Counted from the stretch's first letter, positions 34,096-44,113 are shown. The stretch is 64,000 bases of DNA from Candidatus Scalindua japonica (GCF_002443295.1 NZ_BAOS01000013.1:124001-188000), one strand, 5' to 3'. The notes: generated by a model not told the origin, from the sequence alone. Numbers and translations are program-made.

Positions 34096-35172
34096 TTACA
34101 GATTATTGCTATAACCTTTTTCTTTTAAGAGTTCTGTCAGTTTTTTTATATCTTCAGCACTGTTTTTGTTACAAACCATTGTAACATCCTTAGTATTTAC
34201 TATAATCATATCAGAAACATTTATTGTTGTTATTAGATGTTTATCATCTCCGATAACTATATTTCCCCGTGCGTTATAACCACAATATTTGCCTAATACC
34301 GTATTATTATTTTGATCTGATTTGTTCAATCTTTCTATGGCCAGCCATGAACCAACATCGTCCCATCTGAAATCGGCTTCAATTATCTTTACATTTGATG
34401 CCTTTTCCATTATGCCATAATCAATAGAAAGATTTTCAAACTTCTCATATTCATGACAGATAACACTTGACTCATCAGGTTTATCTATAGATGCTCCGAT
34501 TCTTTCAAGGCCCTGAGACAGGTCAGGCATAAGGACATTTATATTCTCTAATATTGTATTTACCGACCAGACGAATATGCCGCTGTTCCAGTAATATTTA
34601 CCGCTTTTCAAAAATTTTTCTGCTGTAATACGGTCCGGTTTTTCCGTAAAACATTTTACATCGTAAATCGAAAAATCCTGCAGGTTCATTACGTCTTCAC
34701 CTCTTTGAATATATCCGTAATTTACTGATGGTCCTGTCGGTTTAATCCCAAATGTAATAAGCGCGTCTTCTGCTGATGCAAGCCCTTCCGCGCATTTTAA
34801 TAATTTTACAAATAAATCAGGAGGCTCAATTATATGGTCTGCTGTCATTACGGCCATAATAGCGTTGGAATCTCTCTTAGAAATTATAGTTGCCGCAAGG
34901 CCAATACATGCAGCCGTATTCCTACCAAAAGGTTCTGAAATAATATTTTTTGCCGGTATTTCTGGCAACTCCTCTTTTATACTCTCGGCCAGGGTTGAGG
35001 TCGTTACGACATAAATATTTTCTGAAGGAATCTCGCCAATAATACGATCAACGGTTTGTGCAATCATCGTCTCTTGCCCTGTAATCTTCAAGAGTTGTTT
35101 CGGTGTTTTTTTTCTGCTCCATGGCCAAAATCTGGTACCTGACCCCCCTGCCATGATTATTGCGTATAACAT
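34096..35172 (-). CDS. manC: Mannose-1-phosphate guanylyltransferase
   Basis: About 358 residues with the nucleotidyltransferase signature MAGGSGTRFWPWSRKKTPKQLL, then MTADHIIEP, FTEKPDRITAEKFL and YYWNSGIFVWS. It makes GDP-mannose from mannose-1-phosphate and GTP for glycan synthesis. It is the short (single-domain) form without the phosphomannose isomerase domain. The start at 35172 (MLYAIIMAGG) is preferred over 35184 because it places the motif at the usual distance. It supplies precursor for the polysaccharide genes found elsewhere in the window. Confidence 0.9.
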   Translation of the reverse strand: MLYAIIMAGGSGTRFWPWSRKKTPKQLLKITGQETMIAQTVDRIIGEIPSENIYVVTTSTLAESIKEELPEIPAKNIISEPFGRNTAACIGLAATIISKRDSNAIMAVMTADHIIEPPDLFVKLLKCAEGLASAEDALITFGIKPTGPSVNYGYIQRGEDVMNLQDFSIYDVKCFTEKPDRITAEKFLKSGKYYWNSGIFVWSVNTILENINVLMPDLSQGLERIGASIDKPDESSVICHEYEKFENLSIDYGIMEKASNVKIIEADFRWDDVGSWLAIERLNKSDQNNNTVLGKYCGYNARGNIVIGDDKHLITTINVSDMIIVNTKDVTMVCNKNSAEDIKKLTELLKEKGYSNNL

Positions 35173-35207
35173 AAATAACCTCAATTAAGTTTAAAGTAAA
35201 TGTAAAC

Positions 35208-35936
35208 TTATGATAAATAGTGATAGGAAAGGATTGCTGCAATCGCAATAGCAGCCGTTTCAACCCGAAGAATGCGTTGTCCCAAGCTGACAAACTTGCA
35301 ACCTTTTTGCTTTGCCATTTCTATTTCATTTGATGTAAATCCTCCTTCGGGACCTATAAAACTTATTATATTATTTGGTTTTGAATGCTCTTGCAATGTG
35401 TTGTTCAGCTTATTTGAATCATATTGGCTACAGGCGAAGATGGAAAGGTCGTAACTGCCTGGAGCATTGAGGAAATATTCAAAATCAACAACTTCTCCAA
35501 TCGCCGTAATCGTGTTACGACCACACTGCTTTGAGGCCTCGATCGCAATTTTCTGCCACTTCTCAATCTTCACGGAACAGTCGTCCTTAAGCTTTACTAC
35601 ACTTCGCGCATAATTTGTTGGTATCAGTTTACGTACTCCCAACTCAGTACATTTCTGGATAAGGAAGTTAGATCGTTTTCCCTTTGGGACAGCAAATGCT
35701 ATGTCTATTCCGATACTGTTTTCTTTGCTGATAATTTTCTGGTGATTGATCTTTATTCTCACTCTGCGATCTTTGATCTCTTCAATTTCCGCATCAAATT
35801 CATCTCCCATACCATTAAACACGACAATATTATCACCGATTTTCAGTCTTTTAACATGTATAATATGATGGCTTTCTGAACTGTCAATCCATATATCATT
35901 CAAACCGGCTTGAAACGGAACATAAAAACGGTTCAT
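35208..35936 (-). CDS. rsmE: 16S rRNA m3U1498 methyltransferase RsmE
   Basis: 242 residues: an N-terminal PUA-like region (MNRFYVPFQAG, ESHHIIHVKRLKIGDNIVVFNG) and a C-terminal SPOUT knot (SFIGPEGGFTSNEIEMAKQKG, SLGQRILRVETAAIAI), the SAM-binding trefoil. It methylates N3 of U1498 in 16S rRNA. It lies 36 bp upstream of manC on the same strand. Confidence 0.93.
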   Translation of the reverse strand: MNRFYVPFQAGLNDIWIDSSESHHIIHVKRLKIGDNIVVFNGMGDEFDAEIEEIKDRRVRIKINHQKIISKENSIGIDIAFAVPKGKRSNFLIQKCTELGVRKLIPTNYARSVVKLKDDCSVKIEKWQKIAIEASKQCGRNTITAIGEVVDFEYFLNAPGSYDLSIFACSQYDSNKLNNTLQEHSKPNNIISFIGPEGGFTSNEIEMAKQKGCKFVSLGQRILRVETAAIAIAAILSYHYLS

Positions 35937-35987
35937 ACTAACCCCTGGACCCTTTTAATGCAAAAAATTTAATCTTTTCCAGAAATA

Positions 35988-36029
35988 TCCGGTTAGGTTT
36001 AAGCGAATACCGCTTTTGTCATACCCGCC
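35988..36029. repeat. Interspersed repeat, copy 1 (intact context)
   Basis: It starts TCCGGTTAGGTTTAAGCGAA and continues to GTCATACCCGCC. It matches 46555-46596 with three mismatches, and the first 13 nt also match 15544. Downstream, 36163-36190 (CCAGAATGACATTGTCGGGC) preserves the uninterrupted target of the IS1182 insertion at 46678. Confidence 0.75.
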
Positions 36030-36329
36030 CGCCTGTACCTATTCGGGCAGGAATTCCTTTATCGGGTATCCAGATGGTTCATTCAATCTGAAACCACTCT
36101 TAAGCTTGTCCTCGCATGCTTTAAACGTGGAACATGCCTGTCAGAATAGATACCCGTCCCCGCCAGAATGACATTGTCGGGCTGGCGAACGGATTGCCGG
36201 ACCGGCAGGAATGACAGTTCTGGAGAACTAACTTGTAATATACAAAAACCTGACTGGATGCTTCTGCTCTTTTTGTGTAATTTTCTTTAAAATAAGGTAA
36301 TAACAACAAACATCCTAAAGAACGAATTC

Positions 36330-36365
36330 GGCTGGTTAAGGCTTTTTTATGTAGCCTTAACCAGC
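36330..36365. repeat. Perfect 13-bp hairpin
   Basis: GGCTGGTTAAGGC and GCCTTAACCAGCC pair exactly around a 10-nt loop. It lies downstream of ilvB (minus strand) and could mark its transcript end, although no U-run follows on that strand. Confidence 0.55.
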
Positions 36366-36546
36366 CCGATACAGACAACAAGAAGAATTGGATTTCCGAA
36401 TTCGAAGCTGGTTAAAAGGCGTATAATCGGTGAGAGCTTGAGGCATATAATTGGGATGAAAAAAAGAAAACCGTTTAAAGTCCGTTTTATATCTCCTGCT
36501 ACACACATATCCGGAACATTAAGAAGGTAGAATCATAGTAAACACA

Positions 36547-38226
36547 TCAAATCAGTTCAATGCCCTTAACCTGACTAATGGCTTGTCCCGCAGGAATCAT
36601 TGGAAATACATTCTCTTCCGGGTCTACTCTAAAATCTATTACGACCGGCCCTTTTATTGAAATTGACTTTTCAATTACAGGTCTTACGTCTTCCTTTTTT
36701 GTAACCAGGAAGCCTTCAGCCCCATAGGCTTTTGCTACCTGCACAAAATCAGGATTGCCATCGAGTAGAGTGTGCGCGTATCTTTTATCATAAAAGAGCT
36801 CTTGCCACTGCCTTACCATCCCAAGAAAACCGTTATTCAGGATAGCAACCTTAACCGGTAATTTATATTTAACGGCAGTACTAAGTTCCTGAATATTCAT
36901 TTGAAAACTGCCATCACCGGCAATTGCAATAACAGTTTTGTCCGGAAACCCAAGCTGAGCGCCTAACGCGGCAGGGAAACCGAAACCCATGGTACCTAAA
37001 CCTCCGGAAGACAAGAAGCTTCTGGGATAGGTATAGGTATAATATTGAGCAGCCCACATCTGATTCTGGCCAACTTCAGTGGTAATAATTGCATCTCCTT
37101 TGGTTGCTTCACAGATTTGTTCAACTACGTATTGTGGCTTTACCACATCACTTGTGTTGTCATATGAGACGTGATATTTCTCTTTCCATTCCGCAATTTT
37201 TTCAAACCACTCTTTTCTTTCTACATAAATTACATGTTTTATCAGTTCAGTAAGAATATTATTTGCATCTCCAACAACCGGGATGTCAACCTTTATATTT
37301 TTACTTATAGAAGTTGGATCTATATCTATATGAATAATCTGTGCCTTGGGAGCAAATTCATCTATCTTGCCGGTAATTCTATCGTCAAATCTTGCACCAA
37401 CTGCAATTAAAAGATCAGATTCATGAACAGCATAGTTTGCAGGAACAGTCCCATGCATACCCAGCATACCCAGCGCTTTTTCATTGTTTTCCGGAAATAC
37501 TCCCAGCGCTAACAGAGTCGTGTTTACCGGCAAATTGGCCTTTTCAGCCAGTTCGGCAAGCTCTTTTGAACTATTTGAAGAGATAACTCCACCGCCCGCA
37601 TAAATCACAGGTCTTTTTGATCTGTTTATCGCCTCTGCTGCTATTTTTATCTGCCGTATGTTGCCTTCGTATGACGGCTTATATCCTGGTAGATTTACTT
37701 TTTCGGGAATCGGGCCATCCCATGTATCTGTTGTTACATCCACAGGAAGGTCAATAACAACAGGACCCGGTCTGCCTGAAGAAGCGATATAAAATGCCTC
37801 TTTTACTATCATTCCCAGCTCTTTTATATCTTTAACCAGGTAATTATGTTTGGAAATAGGACGGGTAATACCGGTAACGTCTGCTTCCTGGAAGGCATCA
37901 CTGCCTATAAGATGTGTTTTCACCTGACCGGTTATGGCAACCATTGGTATGGAGTCCATGTATGCAGTCGCAATAGCAGTTGTTAAATTGGTTGCTCCTG
38001 GACCGGATGTAACAATACATACTCCTACTTTCCCTGTAGCCCTGGCATACCCATCGGCCGCATGACCTGCTGCCTGTTCGTGGCGCGTCAATATGAATTT
38101 TATTTCACTTTCCTCAAATAAAGTATCGAAAAGTGGTATGACGACACCGCCAGGCAGGCCAAAAATATATTCCACATTTTCTCTTTTTAAGGCATTAATC
38201 AATATTTGTGAACCCGTTTTATACAT
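36547..38226 (-). CDS. ilvB: Acetolactate synthase, large (catalytic) subunit
   Basis: 559 residues, biosynthetic type. The thiamine-diphosphate enzyme has the catalytic Glu in [17 protein letters not shown]. Other landmarks are [23 protein letters not shown], a FAD-site region [14 protein letters not shown] and the TPP/Mg motif [16 protein letters not shown] followed by [14 protein letters not shown]. It condenses two pyruvates to acetolactate (or pyruvate with 2-oxobutyrate) for valine, leucine and isoleucine synthesis. The regulatory subunit ilvN and ilvC are not adjacent. Confidence 0.95.
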   Translation of the reverse strand: MYKTGSQILINALKRENVEYIFGLPGGVVIPLFDTLFEESEIKFILTRHEQAAGHAADGYARATGKVGVCIVTSGPGATNLTTAIATAYMDSIPMVAITGQVKTHLIGSDAFQEADVTGITRPISKHNYLVKDIKELGMIVKEAFYIASSGRPGPVVIDLPVDVTTDTWDGPIPEKVNLPGYKPSYEGNIRQIKIAAEAINRSKRPVIYAGGGVISSNSSKELAELAEKANLPVNTTLLALGVFPENNEKALGMLGMHGTVPANYAVHESDLLIAVGARFDDRITGKIDEFAPKAQIIHIDIDPTSISKNIKVDIPVVGDANNILTELIKHVIYVERKEWFEKIAEWKEKYHVSYDNTSDVVKPQYVVEQICEATKGDAIITTEVGQNQMWAAQYYTYTYPRSFLSSGGLGTMGFGFPAALGAQLGFPDKTVIAIAGDGSFQMNIQELSTAVKYKLPVKVAILNNGFLGMVRQWQELFYDKRYAHTLLDGNPDFVQVAKAYGAEGFLVTKKEDVRPVIEKSISIKGPVVIDFRVDPEENVFPMIPAGQAISQVKGIELI

Positions 38227-38584
38227 TTTTATCTGTTTGTTGAGAAATTAAATAAATTATTAATCATTCCGTATGTAAATTTTATTTTACCCGCTTACGT
38301 TTCAAGAAGGGATACCATTGTCATCCTGAATCTTCCTGAAACTCAGAATATCAGATAACAATGCCAATTGATTTTACACATTTAATTCTTTGGTAGTTCC
38401 TCCCTCAGAATTAAATGTTGTTGGCTTTCTGCAAAAAAAGTCTGCAAAAGGCACTAATTAAAGAATATTGTCTTTAGAAAATAAGTATAGCGCGTGACCA
38501 AGAAGTTTTCAATTACTGACTGTCAATTGAATTGGTATAAAGGAGTGTTATATACTCCCCTTTTACGATGGATGCTATTATCCT
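38227..38584. other. Upstream region of ilvB with a hairpin
   Basis: There is no gene in 358 bp. The main feature is an 11-bp perfect inverted repeat (38379-38417), about 150 bp upstream of ilvB on its transcribed strand. Confidence 0.5.
38379..38417 (-). promoter_or_regulatory. Hairpin in the ilvB leader
   Basis: CATTTAATTCT and AGAATTAAATG form an 11-bp stem. The 17-nt loop on the ilvB strand contains GAGGGAGGAACTACC, which is purine-rich. It could be a leader-RNA structure or merely a terminator for spoVG, which ends at 38585 and reads in the same direction. No clear U-run is present. Confidence 0.35.
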
Positions 38585-39043
38585 TTAACTGTTTGTATTG
38601 TCCTCGTCATAGTCTATATCCGGCACATCCATTACGGGAGGTTTATATCCTGGTTGTTTTGCTTTTTCAGTTTCTTCTTTGTATGCAGCAAGTACCTTTT
38701 GCTCAATTTCATCTCGGCATTTGGAATTTATTGGATGAGCAGTGTCCGCGTACAATTTGAATTTCCCTTTGGATTCGTCTCTAGACTCACCCAAAGCACG
38801 TTTGTCATCAAGTTTAGCCCCACAATCATTACAAAACCGTGAACGAAGGTGATTTTTAGAATTACATTTTGGACATTTGTCAGCGAGCTTTCTGCTTGGC
38901 ATGGCAACAAAAGCCCCTTTATACCCTTCTATAATCTTCAAATCTCTTACTACAAAGTCGTTATCAATTGTTATGCTGCAAAAAGCCTGTAAACGATTCT
39001 TTTTTGCCTCGGTTAGTTTCACTCTGACTTCGGTAATATTCAC
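38585..39043 (-). CDS. spoVG: SpoVG-family protein with inserted zinc ribbon
   Basis: 152 residues. The N-terminus ([50 protein letters not shown]) is SpoVG, a small site-specific DNA/RNA-binding regulator. Unlike the 95-residue Bacillus protein, a four-cysteine zinc ribbon ([19 protein letters not shown], about residues 57-75) is inserted before the conserved [20 protein letters not shown] segment. The C-terminal tail is acidic and proline-rich. It follows ispE by 38 bp, a gene order also seen around spoVG in other bacteria. Confidence 0.9.
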   Translation of the reverse strand: MNITEVRVKLTEAKKNRLQAFCSITIDNDFVVRDLKIIEGYKGAFVAMPSRKLADKCPKCNSKNHLRSRFCNDCGAKLDDKRALGESRDESKGKFKLYADTAHPINSKCRDEIEQKVLAAYKEETEKAKQPGYKPPVMDVPDIDYDEDNTNS

Positions 39044-39081
39044 AGTAATAACTCCTCCTTCCGGTCTCGTTGTCTATGGTG

Positions 39082-39954
39082 TTAAACACTTGTAACCACA
39101 AATACATTTCCTGTTCCGCTAAACTCAACTTTACTCTTGATAACTTCCGCCTGGTGCCTGTCGTTGCAAAGACCGAAGAAGGCTGATCCACTGCCGGAAA
39201 TTGATAAACCACAAAAATCAAAAACTTCTAAAGACTCTTTCACCTGCAGCAAATCAGGGTATATCGTAAAAATTGCTTCTTCCAATCGGTTAAACAGCAA
39301 CTTACCGATATCTGAAACCTCAGAATATTTCAGTGCATTTGAAAAAAAGCTAACATCTTTTCTTTTTTTTGTCAAGTCAATTTTGAGGTTTTTGTATATC
39401 GTTTCTGTGCTGATATGGACATGTGGAAAGAGGATAATATAATCCATTTTACTCCTCACTTCAACCGGAGAAACCTTCTCACCTCTTCCACTGCATAATG
39501 AGGTTTTTCCTTTTATAAAAAAAGGAATGTCTGATCCCAGTTTTGCCGCAAATTCAATTAGCTCTTCATCACTGAGCCCTACTTTCCAGAGCAAATTTAA
39601 TGCTTTCAACGTTGCCGCCGCGTCACTACTCCCTCCTCCTAATCCTGCACCCACCGGTATTTTTTTTTCTAAATTAATCAATACTCCCTTTTTGACACCG
39701 CACTCTTTAAGGAAGAGATTTGCGGCTTTACACACAAGGTTGTCATGGTCTGAAGGAATATTATTATCATTACACTCAAGCTTTACTCCCTCCTGGATTT
39801 CTTCAAAACGAAGGCTGTCAACAAGATCAATTTCCTGCATTATGGTTTCAATTTCGTGATAACCATCATCTCTTTTGCCAAGAATTTCCAGGAAAAGATT
39901 TACCTTGGCAGGAGCCTCAATGCTTATTATATTTTTATTATTTTCCTTTTTCAT
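39082..39954 (-). CDS. ispE: 4-diphosphocytidyl-2-C-methyl-D-erythritol kinase IspE
   Basis: 290 residues, a GHMP kinase. The N-terminal substrate motif is APAKVNLFLEILGKRDDGYHEIETIMQ, the glycine-rich ATP loop is PVGAGLGGGSSDAAATLKALN and the C-terminal GHMP motif is GLSISGSGSAFFGL. It phosphorylates CDP-ME in the non-mevalonate (MEP) isoprenoid pathway, which feeds hopanoid, quinone and lipid synthesis. Normal length. Confidence 0.95.
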   Translation of the reverse strand: MKKENNKNIISIEAPAKVNLFLEILGKRDDGYHEIETIMQEIDLVDSLRFEEIQEGVKLECNDNNIPSDHDNLVCKAANLFLKECGVKKGVLINLEKKIPVGAGLGGGSSDAAATLKALNLLWKVGLSDEELIEFAAKLGSDIPFFIKGKTSLCSGRGEKVSPVEVRSKMDYIILFPHVHISTETIYKNLKIDLTKKRKDVSFFSNALKYSEVSDIGKLLFNRLEEAIFTIYPDLLQVKESLEVFDFCGLSISGSGSAFFGLCNDRHQAEVIKSKVEFSGTGNVFVVTSV

Positions 39955-40123
39955 ATTTATTGTAAGTGTTATCCAATATCAATAGAATTTGAACACTACC
40001 CCTTTATGGAGAAGTTTATATTAGGACTTTGAGGCAACTGTCGTGAAAAACATACGGTGCTCTTTATCTGAAGGAGCAGAGTTGTCGACTAAATCGTGTA
40101 TTGTTCCATCCGACATCAGGCAA

Positions 40124-40732
40124 TCATGATTTATAAATTACAGAACCTTCGGTTACGTTTACTTTGAGGAAAGTAAGCTGCGTATTACTATACTGTCTAT
40201 CGTCAATTACATTCAATTGTTTGAAACATTCCTGGTTAATTTTCTGCTTTTTATGATGCTGAAGGACAATAATTCCTTTTTCGCTAATGACTTGTTTTGA
40301 AACAAACGCTTCTATAAGAGATAAGATCCTTTTCCTATCCCCATAATCTATATCCAATAATTTATACGGAGGAGCAACCAGAATAATGTCGAACTTTATA
40401 TCCTTATTTTTTATAAAATCTAATAGTCTAAATACGTTTATTTTTAAAACAACCGTCCTTTTTAAAAGATTAGCGTCCCGGAGATTTTTTTTTATCACCT
40501 TAATTGCATTTGTACTATTATCAACAAATAAACATCTTTTTGCTCCTCGACTGAGGGCTTCTGCTCCCAATGAGCCGGTACCTGCAAATAAATCCAGAAC
40601 AACACTATCCTGTACCGCATCTCCCAGGATACTGAACAAAGATTCCTTGGCTCTGTCTAAAATCGGCCTGGTCTTTTTACTGCTTAATGCGGAAAGCCGT
40701 ACGCCTTTTGCTTTGCCTGAAATAATACGCAT
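40124..40732 (-). CDS. rsmD: 16S rRNA (guanine-N2)-methyltransferase RsmD
   Basis: 202 residues: MRIISGKAKGVRLSALSSKKTRPILDRAKESLFSIL, then the SAM site VLDLFAGTGSLGAEALSRGA. The catalytic (D/N)PPY motif appears here as VAPPYKL, so the usual acidic or Asn residue is Ala. It methylates G966 of 16S rRNA in characterised homologues. The Ala in the catalytic motif is unusual. The gene lies 6 bp from the upstream rmlA-like gene. Confidence 0.88.
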   Translation of the reverse strand: MRIISGKAKGVRLSALSSKKTRPILDRAKESLFSILGDAVQDSVVLDLFAGTGSLGAEALSRGAKRCLFVDNSTNAIKVIKKNLRDANLLKRTVVLKINVFRLLDFIKNKDIKFDIILVAPPYKLLDIDYGDRKRILSLIEAFVSKQVISEKGIIVLQHHKKQKINQECFKQLNVIDDRQYSNTQLTFLKVNVTEGSVIYKS

Positions 40733-40738
40733 AGAACT

Positions 40739-41473
40739 TTAAGTTAAATTATTAACGCCTGTTTTGATAACCAACTGCGTTGCCTCAGCCAGATTTTCCG
40801 GTGAACTTCCCGCGTCAATCCACCAACCATCTAAAACCGAACTTGTCATTGTTCCATTTTTAATGTAAGCATTATTGACATCAGTGATTTCTAATTCACC
40901 CCTATCCGATCTATCAAGTGTACTGATAATGTCAAATACATGGCTATCATACATGTATATGCCTATGACGGCATAGTCTGTTTTAGGTTGTTCCGGCTTT
41001 TCTTCAATACCAACCACTTTCTCCCCTACAAGTTCTGGTACACCGAAACTAGATGGATTTGGCACTTTTTTTATTAATATCTTGCCGCCTTCCTTCTGTT
41101 TCTCAAATTCTTCCTTTTCTCTGATTATGTTTTTTTCAATAATATTGTCTCCCAGGATAATAATAGTCTTTTCACCATCTGCAAAATTTCTAGCAAGATC
41201 TAAGGCCTCTGCAATGCCTCCTTCACCTTCCTGGTATGTATAGTTTATATCCTTCAAACCAAATTCTTTTCCGTTACCTAAAAGTCGCAGGAAATCACCC
41301 GCATTATTACCACCGGTAACAATCATAATATCCTCAATCCCGGCACTGATTAATGTTTGCAGGGGGTAGTATATCATTGGTTTGTCAAAAATAGGTAACA
41401 AATGCTTATTGGTAATTTTTGTTAAAGGTAACAGCCTTGTACCAAGACCACCGGCAAGAACAACACCTTTCAT
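40739..41473 (-). CDS. RmlA-like sugar nucleotidyltransferase
   Basis: 244 residues. The signature GGLGTRLLPLTKITNKHLLPIFDKPMIYYPLQTL is that of glucose-1-phosphate thymidylyltransferases. ILGDNIIEKNI, GIEEKPEQPKTDYAVIGIYMYD and DGWWIDAGSSPENLAEA follow. It would make an activated sugar (dTDP-glucose in the best-known members) for surface glycans. It is shorter than RmlA (about 290 residues) and belongs to the short form, whose nucleotide preference varies. Confidence 0.8.
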   Translation of the reverse strand: MKGVVLAGGLGTRLLPLTKITNKHLLPIFDKPMIYYPLQTLISAGIEDIMIVTGGNNAGDFLRLLGNGKEFGLKDINYTYQEGEGGIAEALDLARNFADGEKTIIILGDNIIEKNIIREKEEFEKQKEGGKILIKKVPNPSSFGVPELVGEKVVGIEEKPEQPKTDYAVIGIYMYDSHVFDIISTLDRSDRGELEITDVNNAYIKNGTMTSSVLDGWWIDAGSSPENLAEATQLVIKTGVNNLT

Positions 41474-41853
41474 TATTATTTTTCCTTTCTATATTAATAG
41501 TGATGTATTTGTAATATGTTTGTCCCAAAATCAAATTTTATGAATAATACAGTATACAAATAAAGAACTAGAAGATACTATCATATAGACACTTACAACG
41601 CAAGTGGTTTTAAAACAACCCAGCCTGTTCAAACAAGAACTGATAAAGAGAGTGCTGTCTAGGCTAATCAGAGTGTTTCTCAGAGATTGAATTTAAAATA
41701 TACTAATCATTTATAATAAAAAAGATTGCAAAATATAGCACTTGAAACTAAACTGGAGGACTTATATAAGTTAGCTAAGGATTTTTATGTTTAACGATTC
41801 GGTGGTTTGGCAGATCCCGAAACAGTTAAGAGTATCTTTAGTGCACCTTGTGA
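41474..41853. other. Intergenic region before the tRNA pair
   Basis: About 380 bp, AT-rich. I see no gene or strong structure. Promoters for the tRNA genes must lie here but cannot be assigned with confidence. Confidence 0.5.
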
Positions 41854-41938
41854 GCGAGGGTGGCGGAACTGGCAGACGCGCTAGACTTAGGATCTAGTAC
41901 CGCAAGGTGTGGGGGTTCGACTCCCCCCTCTCGCACCA
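41854..41938 (+). tRNA. tRNA-Leu (anticodon UAG)
   Basis: The acceptor GCGAGGG pairs with CCTCTCGC. The D-arm is present, the anticodon arm is CTAGA-CTTAGGA-TCTAG (anticodon TAG), the long class II variable arm is TACCGCAAGGTGT and the T-arm is GGGGG-TTCGACT-CCCCC. CCA is encoded. 85 nt. It was probably co-transcribed with the tRNA-Gly that follows 50 bp later. Confidence 0.97.
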
Positions 41939-41988
41939 GATAAAAATATATTGTAAATCTATATCGGTTAATTATAATTAGTTGAATT

Positions 41989-42063
41989 GCGGGTGTAGCT
42001 CAGCGGTAGAGCATCACGTTGCCAACGTGAATGTCGTGGGTTCGAATCCCATCACCCGCTCCA
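41989..42063 (+). tRNA. tRNA-Gly (anticodon GCC)
   Basis: Acceptor GCGGGTG with CACCCGC, D-arm GCTCAGCGGTAGAGC, anticodon arm TCACG-TTGCCAA-CGTGA (anticodon GCC), T-arm GTGGG-TTCGAAT-CCCAT and an encoded CCA end (TCCA). 75 nt. Confidence 0.97.
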
Positions 42064-42149
42064 TTTCTTCAGACTTGCTGTCTACAATAACCTGTAAATA
42101 GACAGAAAATCGTAAAAAGTTAACAAAAATATTTTAATTTAAAAAAATA

Positions 42150-43469
42150 ATGAATATAGAAATAGAAGAAGTCGGGCCATGTAAAAAGTTACTTAAGTTC
42201 GAGGTATCAAAGGAAGCAATTGAAGACGAGTGGCAAAAACAGTTAAAAGAGATTTCCAGAATGGCAAATTTGCCTGGATTCAGGAAAGGGAAAGCCCCCA
42301 GAAAGCTACTTGAGAGAAACTATGGTGACAAAATTAAAGAAGAAGTAAAGCGGGCGGTTATCAGCGATTCATACAAAGAGGCAATCGAGAATAACAAATT
42401 GTCACCCATAGGTGATCCTGACGTTGGCGACATTGATCTTGAATTGGGCAAACCGTTAAAATTTGAGGTCACCCTGGAGGTATTGCCCACATTTGAGCTG
42501 GGAGAATACAAGGGTATGCAGCTTAAGAGAAAGCCTGTAACTGTTACTGATGAGGATATAGATAAAGCGCTAGAGACTTTAAGCAGACAGAGGTCTCAAT
42601 TAACTGTTGTTAAGAGTGGTAAAGCAAAAGATGAAGACGTTATTATATGTGATTGTGAAGTTAGAGTTGACGATGAGATTGTCTGGTCGGACGAAGAGTT
42701 GGAGGTTATGGTTTCCGGTTCTCATATTGTTGATATTAATGTACCGGACCTGAAAGATAATCTTGTTGGCTCGAAATCCGGTGATAAAGTTACGATAGAT
42801 ATAGAATTAGGAGATAACTTTTCCGTGGAACAACATAGAAACAAATCTGCTAAAATGGAAATATCGATAAATGAGATTAAAAGACCTAAAAGTCCTGAAA
42901 TAGATGATGAGTTGGCAAAACAAGTCGGTTATGATACCGTTGGTGAGTTAAAGGAGTTTATGTCAAAGAGACTGGAGATGGAAAAGAAGAGGATGACTGA
43001 AGGTGAAATGCAGGAACAAATTTCCAGCAAACTTTTAGAAATGGCTGACTTTGATATGCCGGAAGACATGGTTGCTCATCATACAAATGAGAGACTCCAT
43101 AAATACCAGCTCGACCTACTGAATAAAGGCACTCCTCAAGAGGAGATAGAAAAGAATATGGAAGATTTAAAGAGTGCTTCTGAAGAATCTGTAGTCAGAG
43201 ATTTTAAGATGTCACTTGTACTTGAACACATAGCAGAAAAAGAGAGAATATTTGTTACAGAAGATGATGTCAATCGAAGAATCAGCGAGATGGCAGGCAT
43301 GTATGGGCTTGAACCTTCCGATATGAGAAAACAACTTGAAAAGATGAATAGTATTTCAAACTTAAGACATCAGTTGAGAGAAAATAAAACGCTTAGCTTG
43401 TTAATGAAAGAAGCAAATATAGAAGAGATTAAAGATGAAGTTAAGCAAAAAAAAGATAAAGAAAAATAA
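42150..43469 (+). CDS. tig: Trigger factor (ribosome-associated chaperone)
   Basis: 439 residues. The N-terminal ribosome-binding domain contains the signature GFRKGKAP (FRKGKAPRKLLERNYG, about residues 45-60). The FKBP-type prolyl isomerase domain (about 150-245) and the helical C-terminal substrate-binding arms follow. It binds the ribosomal exit tunnel and protects nascent chains. No clear ribosome binding site precedes the ATG. It is followed 17 bp later by clpP, the conserved tig-clpP order; clpX is not in the window. Confidence 0.95.
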   Translation: MNIEIEEVGPCKKLLKFEVSKEAIEDEWQKQLKEISRMANLPGFRKGKAPRKLLERNYGDKIKEEVKRAVISDSYKEAIENNKLSPIGDPDVGDIDLELGKPLKFEVTLEVLPTFELGEYKGMQLKRKPVTVTDEDIDKALETLSRQRSQLTVVKSGKAKDEDVIICDCEVRVDDEIVWSDEELEVMVSGSHIVDINVPDLKDNLVGSKSGDKVTIDIELGDNFSVEQHRNKSAKMEISINEIKRPKSPEIDDELAKQVGYDTVGELKEFMSKRLEMEKKRMTEGEMQEQISSKLLEMADFDMPEDMVAHHTNERLHKYQLDLLNKGTPQEEIEKNMEDLKSASEESVVRDFKMSLVLEHIAEKERIFVTEDDVNRRISEMAGMYGLEPSDMRKQLEKMNSISNLRHQLRENKTLSLLMKEANIEEIKDEVKQKKDKEK

Positions 43470-43486
43470 ACAGCAAGGAGGATTAG

Positions 43487-44113
43487 GTGACTAAGGATAA
43501 TAACAATTATGGAAACGTTTATGTACCATATGTAGTGGAAAAAACAGGATATGGAGAGCGGCATTATGACATTTTCTCTCGTTTGCTTAAAGATCGGATA
43601 ATATTCATTGGCAGTCCGATAGATGATAACGTTTCAAACATAGTAATAGCTCAAATGCTATTTTTACAAAATGACAATAAGAACCAGGATATAAATATCT
43701 ATATAAACTCTCCGGGTGGCTCTATCACGGCAGGTCTTGCAATCTATGATACAATGCAGTTTGTGCATTGCGACGTAGCTACGTTTTGTATTGGTTCTGC
43801 TTACAGTATGGGTGCGATACTTATGGCAGCAGGAACTAAAGGCAAAAGATACAGTTTACCACATACAAGGATAATGTTACATCAGCCATGGGGAGGCACA
43901 ACAGGAACGGCAACTGATATAAGCATTCAGGCAGAAGAGATAATGTTTATGAAGAAAAATCTTAATGAAATACTGGTAAAACACAGCGGCCAGCCAATTG
44001 AGAAGATAGAAAAGGACTTTGATCGGGATTTCTATATGTCTTCACAGGAAGCCAAGGACTACGGAATTGTTGATGAAGTCATTAAATCATTAGATGATAA
44101 AAAGAAAGATTAG
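43487..44113 (+). CDS. clpP: ATP-dependent Clp protease proteolytic subunit
   Basis: 208 residues with a GTG start and an AAGGAGG site. Serine protease motifs: catalytic Ser in [14 protein letters not shown], His in [10 protein letters not shown], Asp in the [15 protein letters not shown] region. [20 protein letters not shown] is the oligomerisation and oxyanion-loop region. It forms the tetradecameric chamber that degrades proteins delivered by ClpX or ClpA. Confidence 0.96.
   Translation: MTKDNNNYGNVYVPYVVEKTGYGERHYDIFSRLLKDRIIFIGSPIDDNVSNIVIAQMLFLQNDNKNQDINIYINSPGGSITAGLAIYDTMQFVHCDVATFCIGSAYSMGAILMAAGTKGKRYSLPHTRIMLHQPWGGTTGTATDISIQAEEIMFMKKNLNEILVKHSGQPIEKIEKDFDRDFYMSSQEAKDYGIVDEVIKSLDDKKKD

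Larger units (their letters stand above)
35937..36546. other. Repeat-rich intergenic region
   Basis: About 600 bp without a credible gene. It contains the interspersed CCGGTTAGG repeat with its CCCGCC/GGCGG-rich continuation (35988-36230) and a strong hairpin (36330-36365). A second copy of CGAATTCG-AGCTGGTTAA lies at 36396-36414. Confidence 0.6.

Noticed and set aside
36121-36381. 86-residue ORF on the minus strand
   Set aside because: It falls entirely inside interspersed repeats and the 36330 hairpin, so the frame is a by-product of repeat sequence.
38379-38417. Possible T-box riboswitch for ilvB
   Set aside because: The loop GAGGGAGGAACTACC only partly resembles the T-box motif AGGGTGGNACCGCG. 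No specifier stem or terminator/antiterminator pair is visible.
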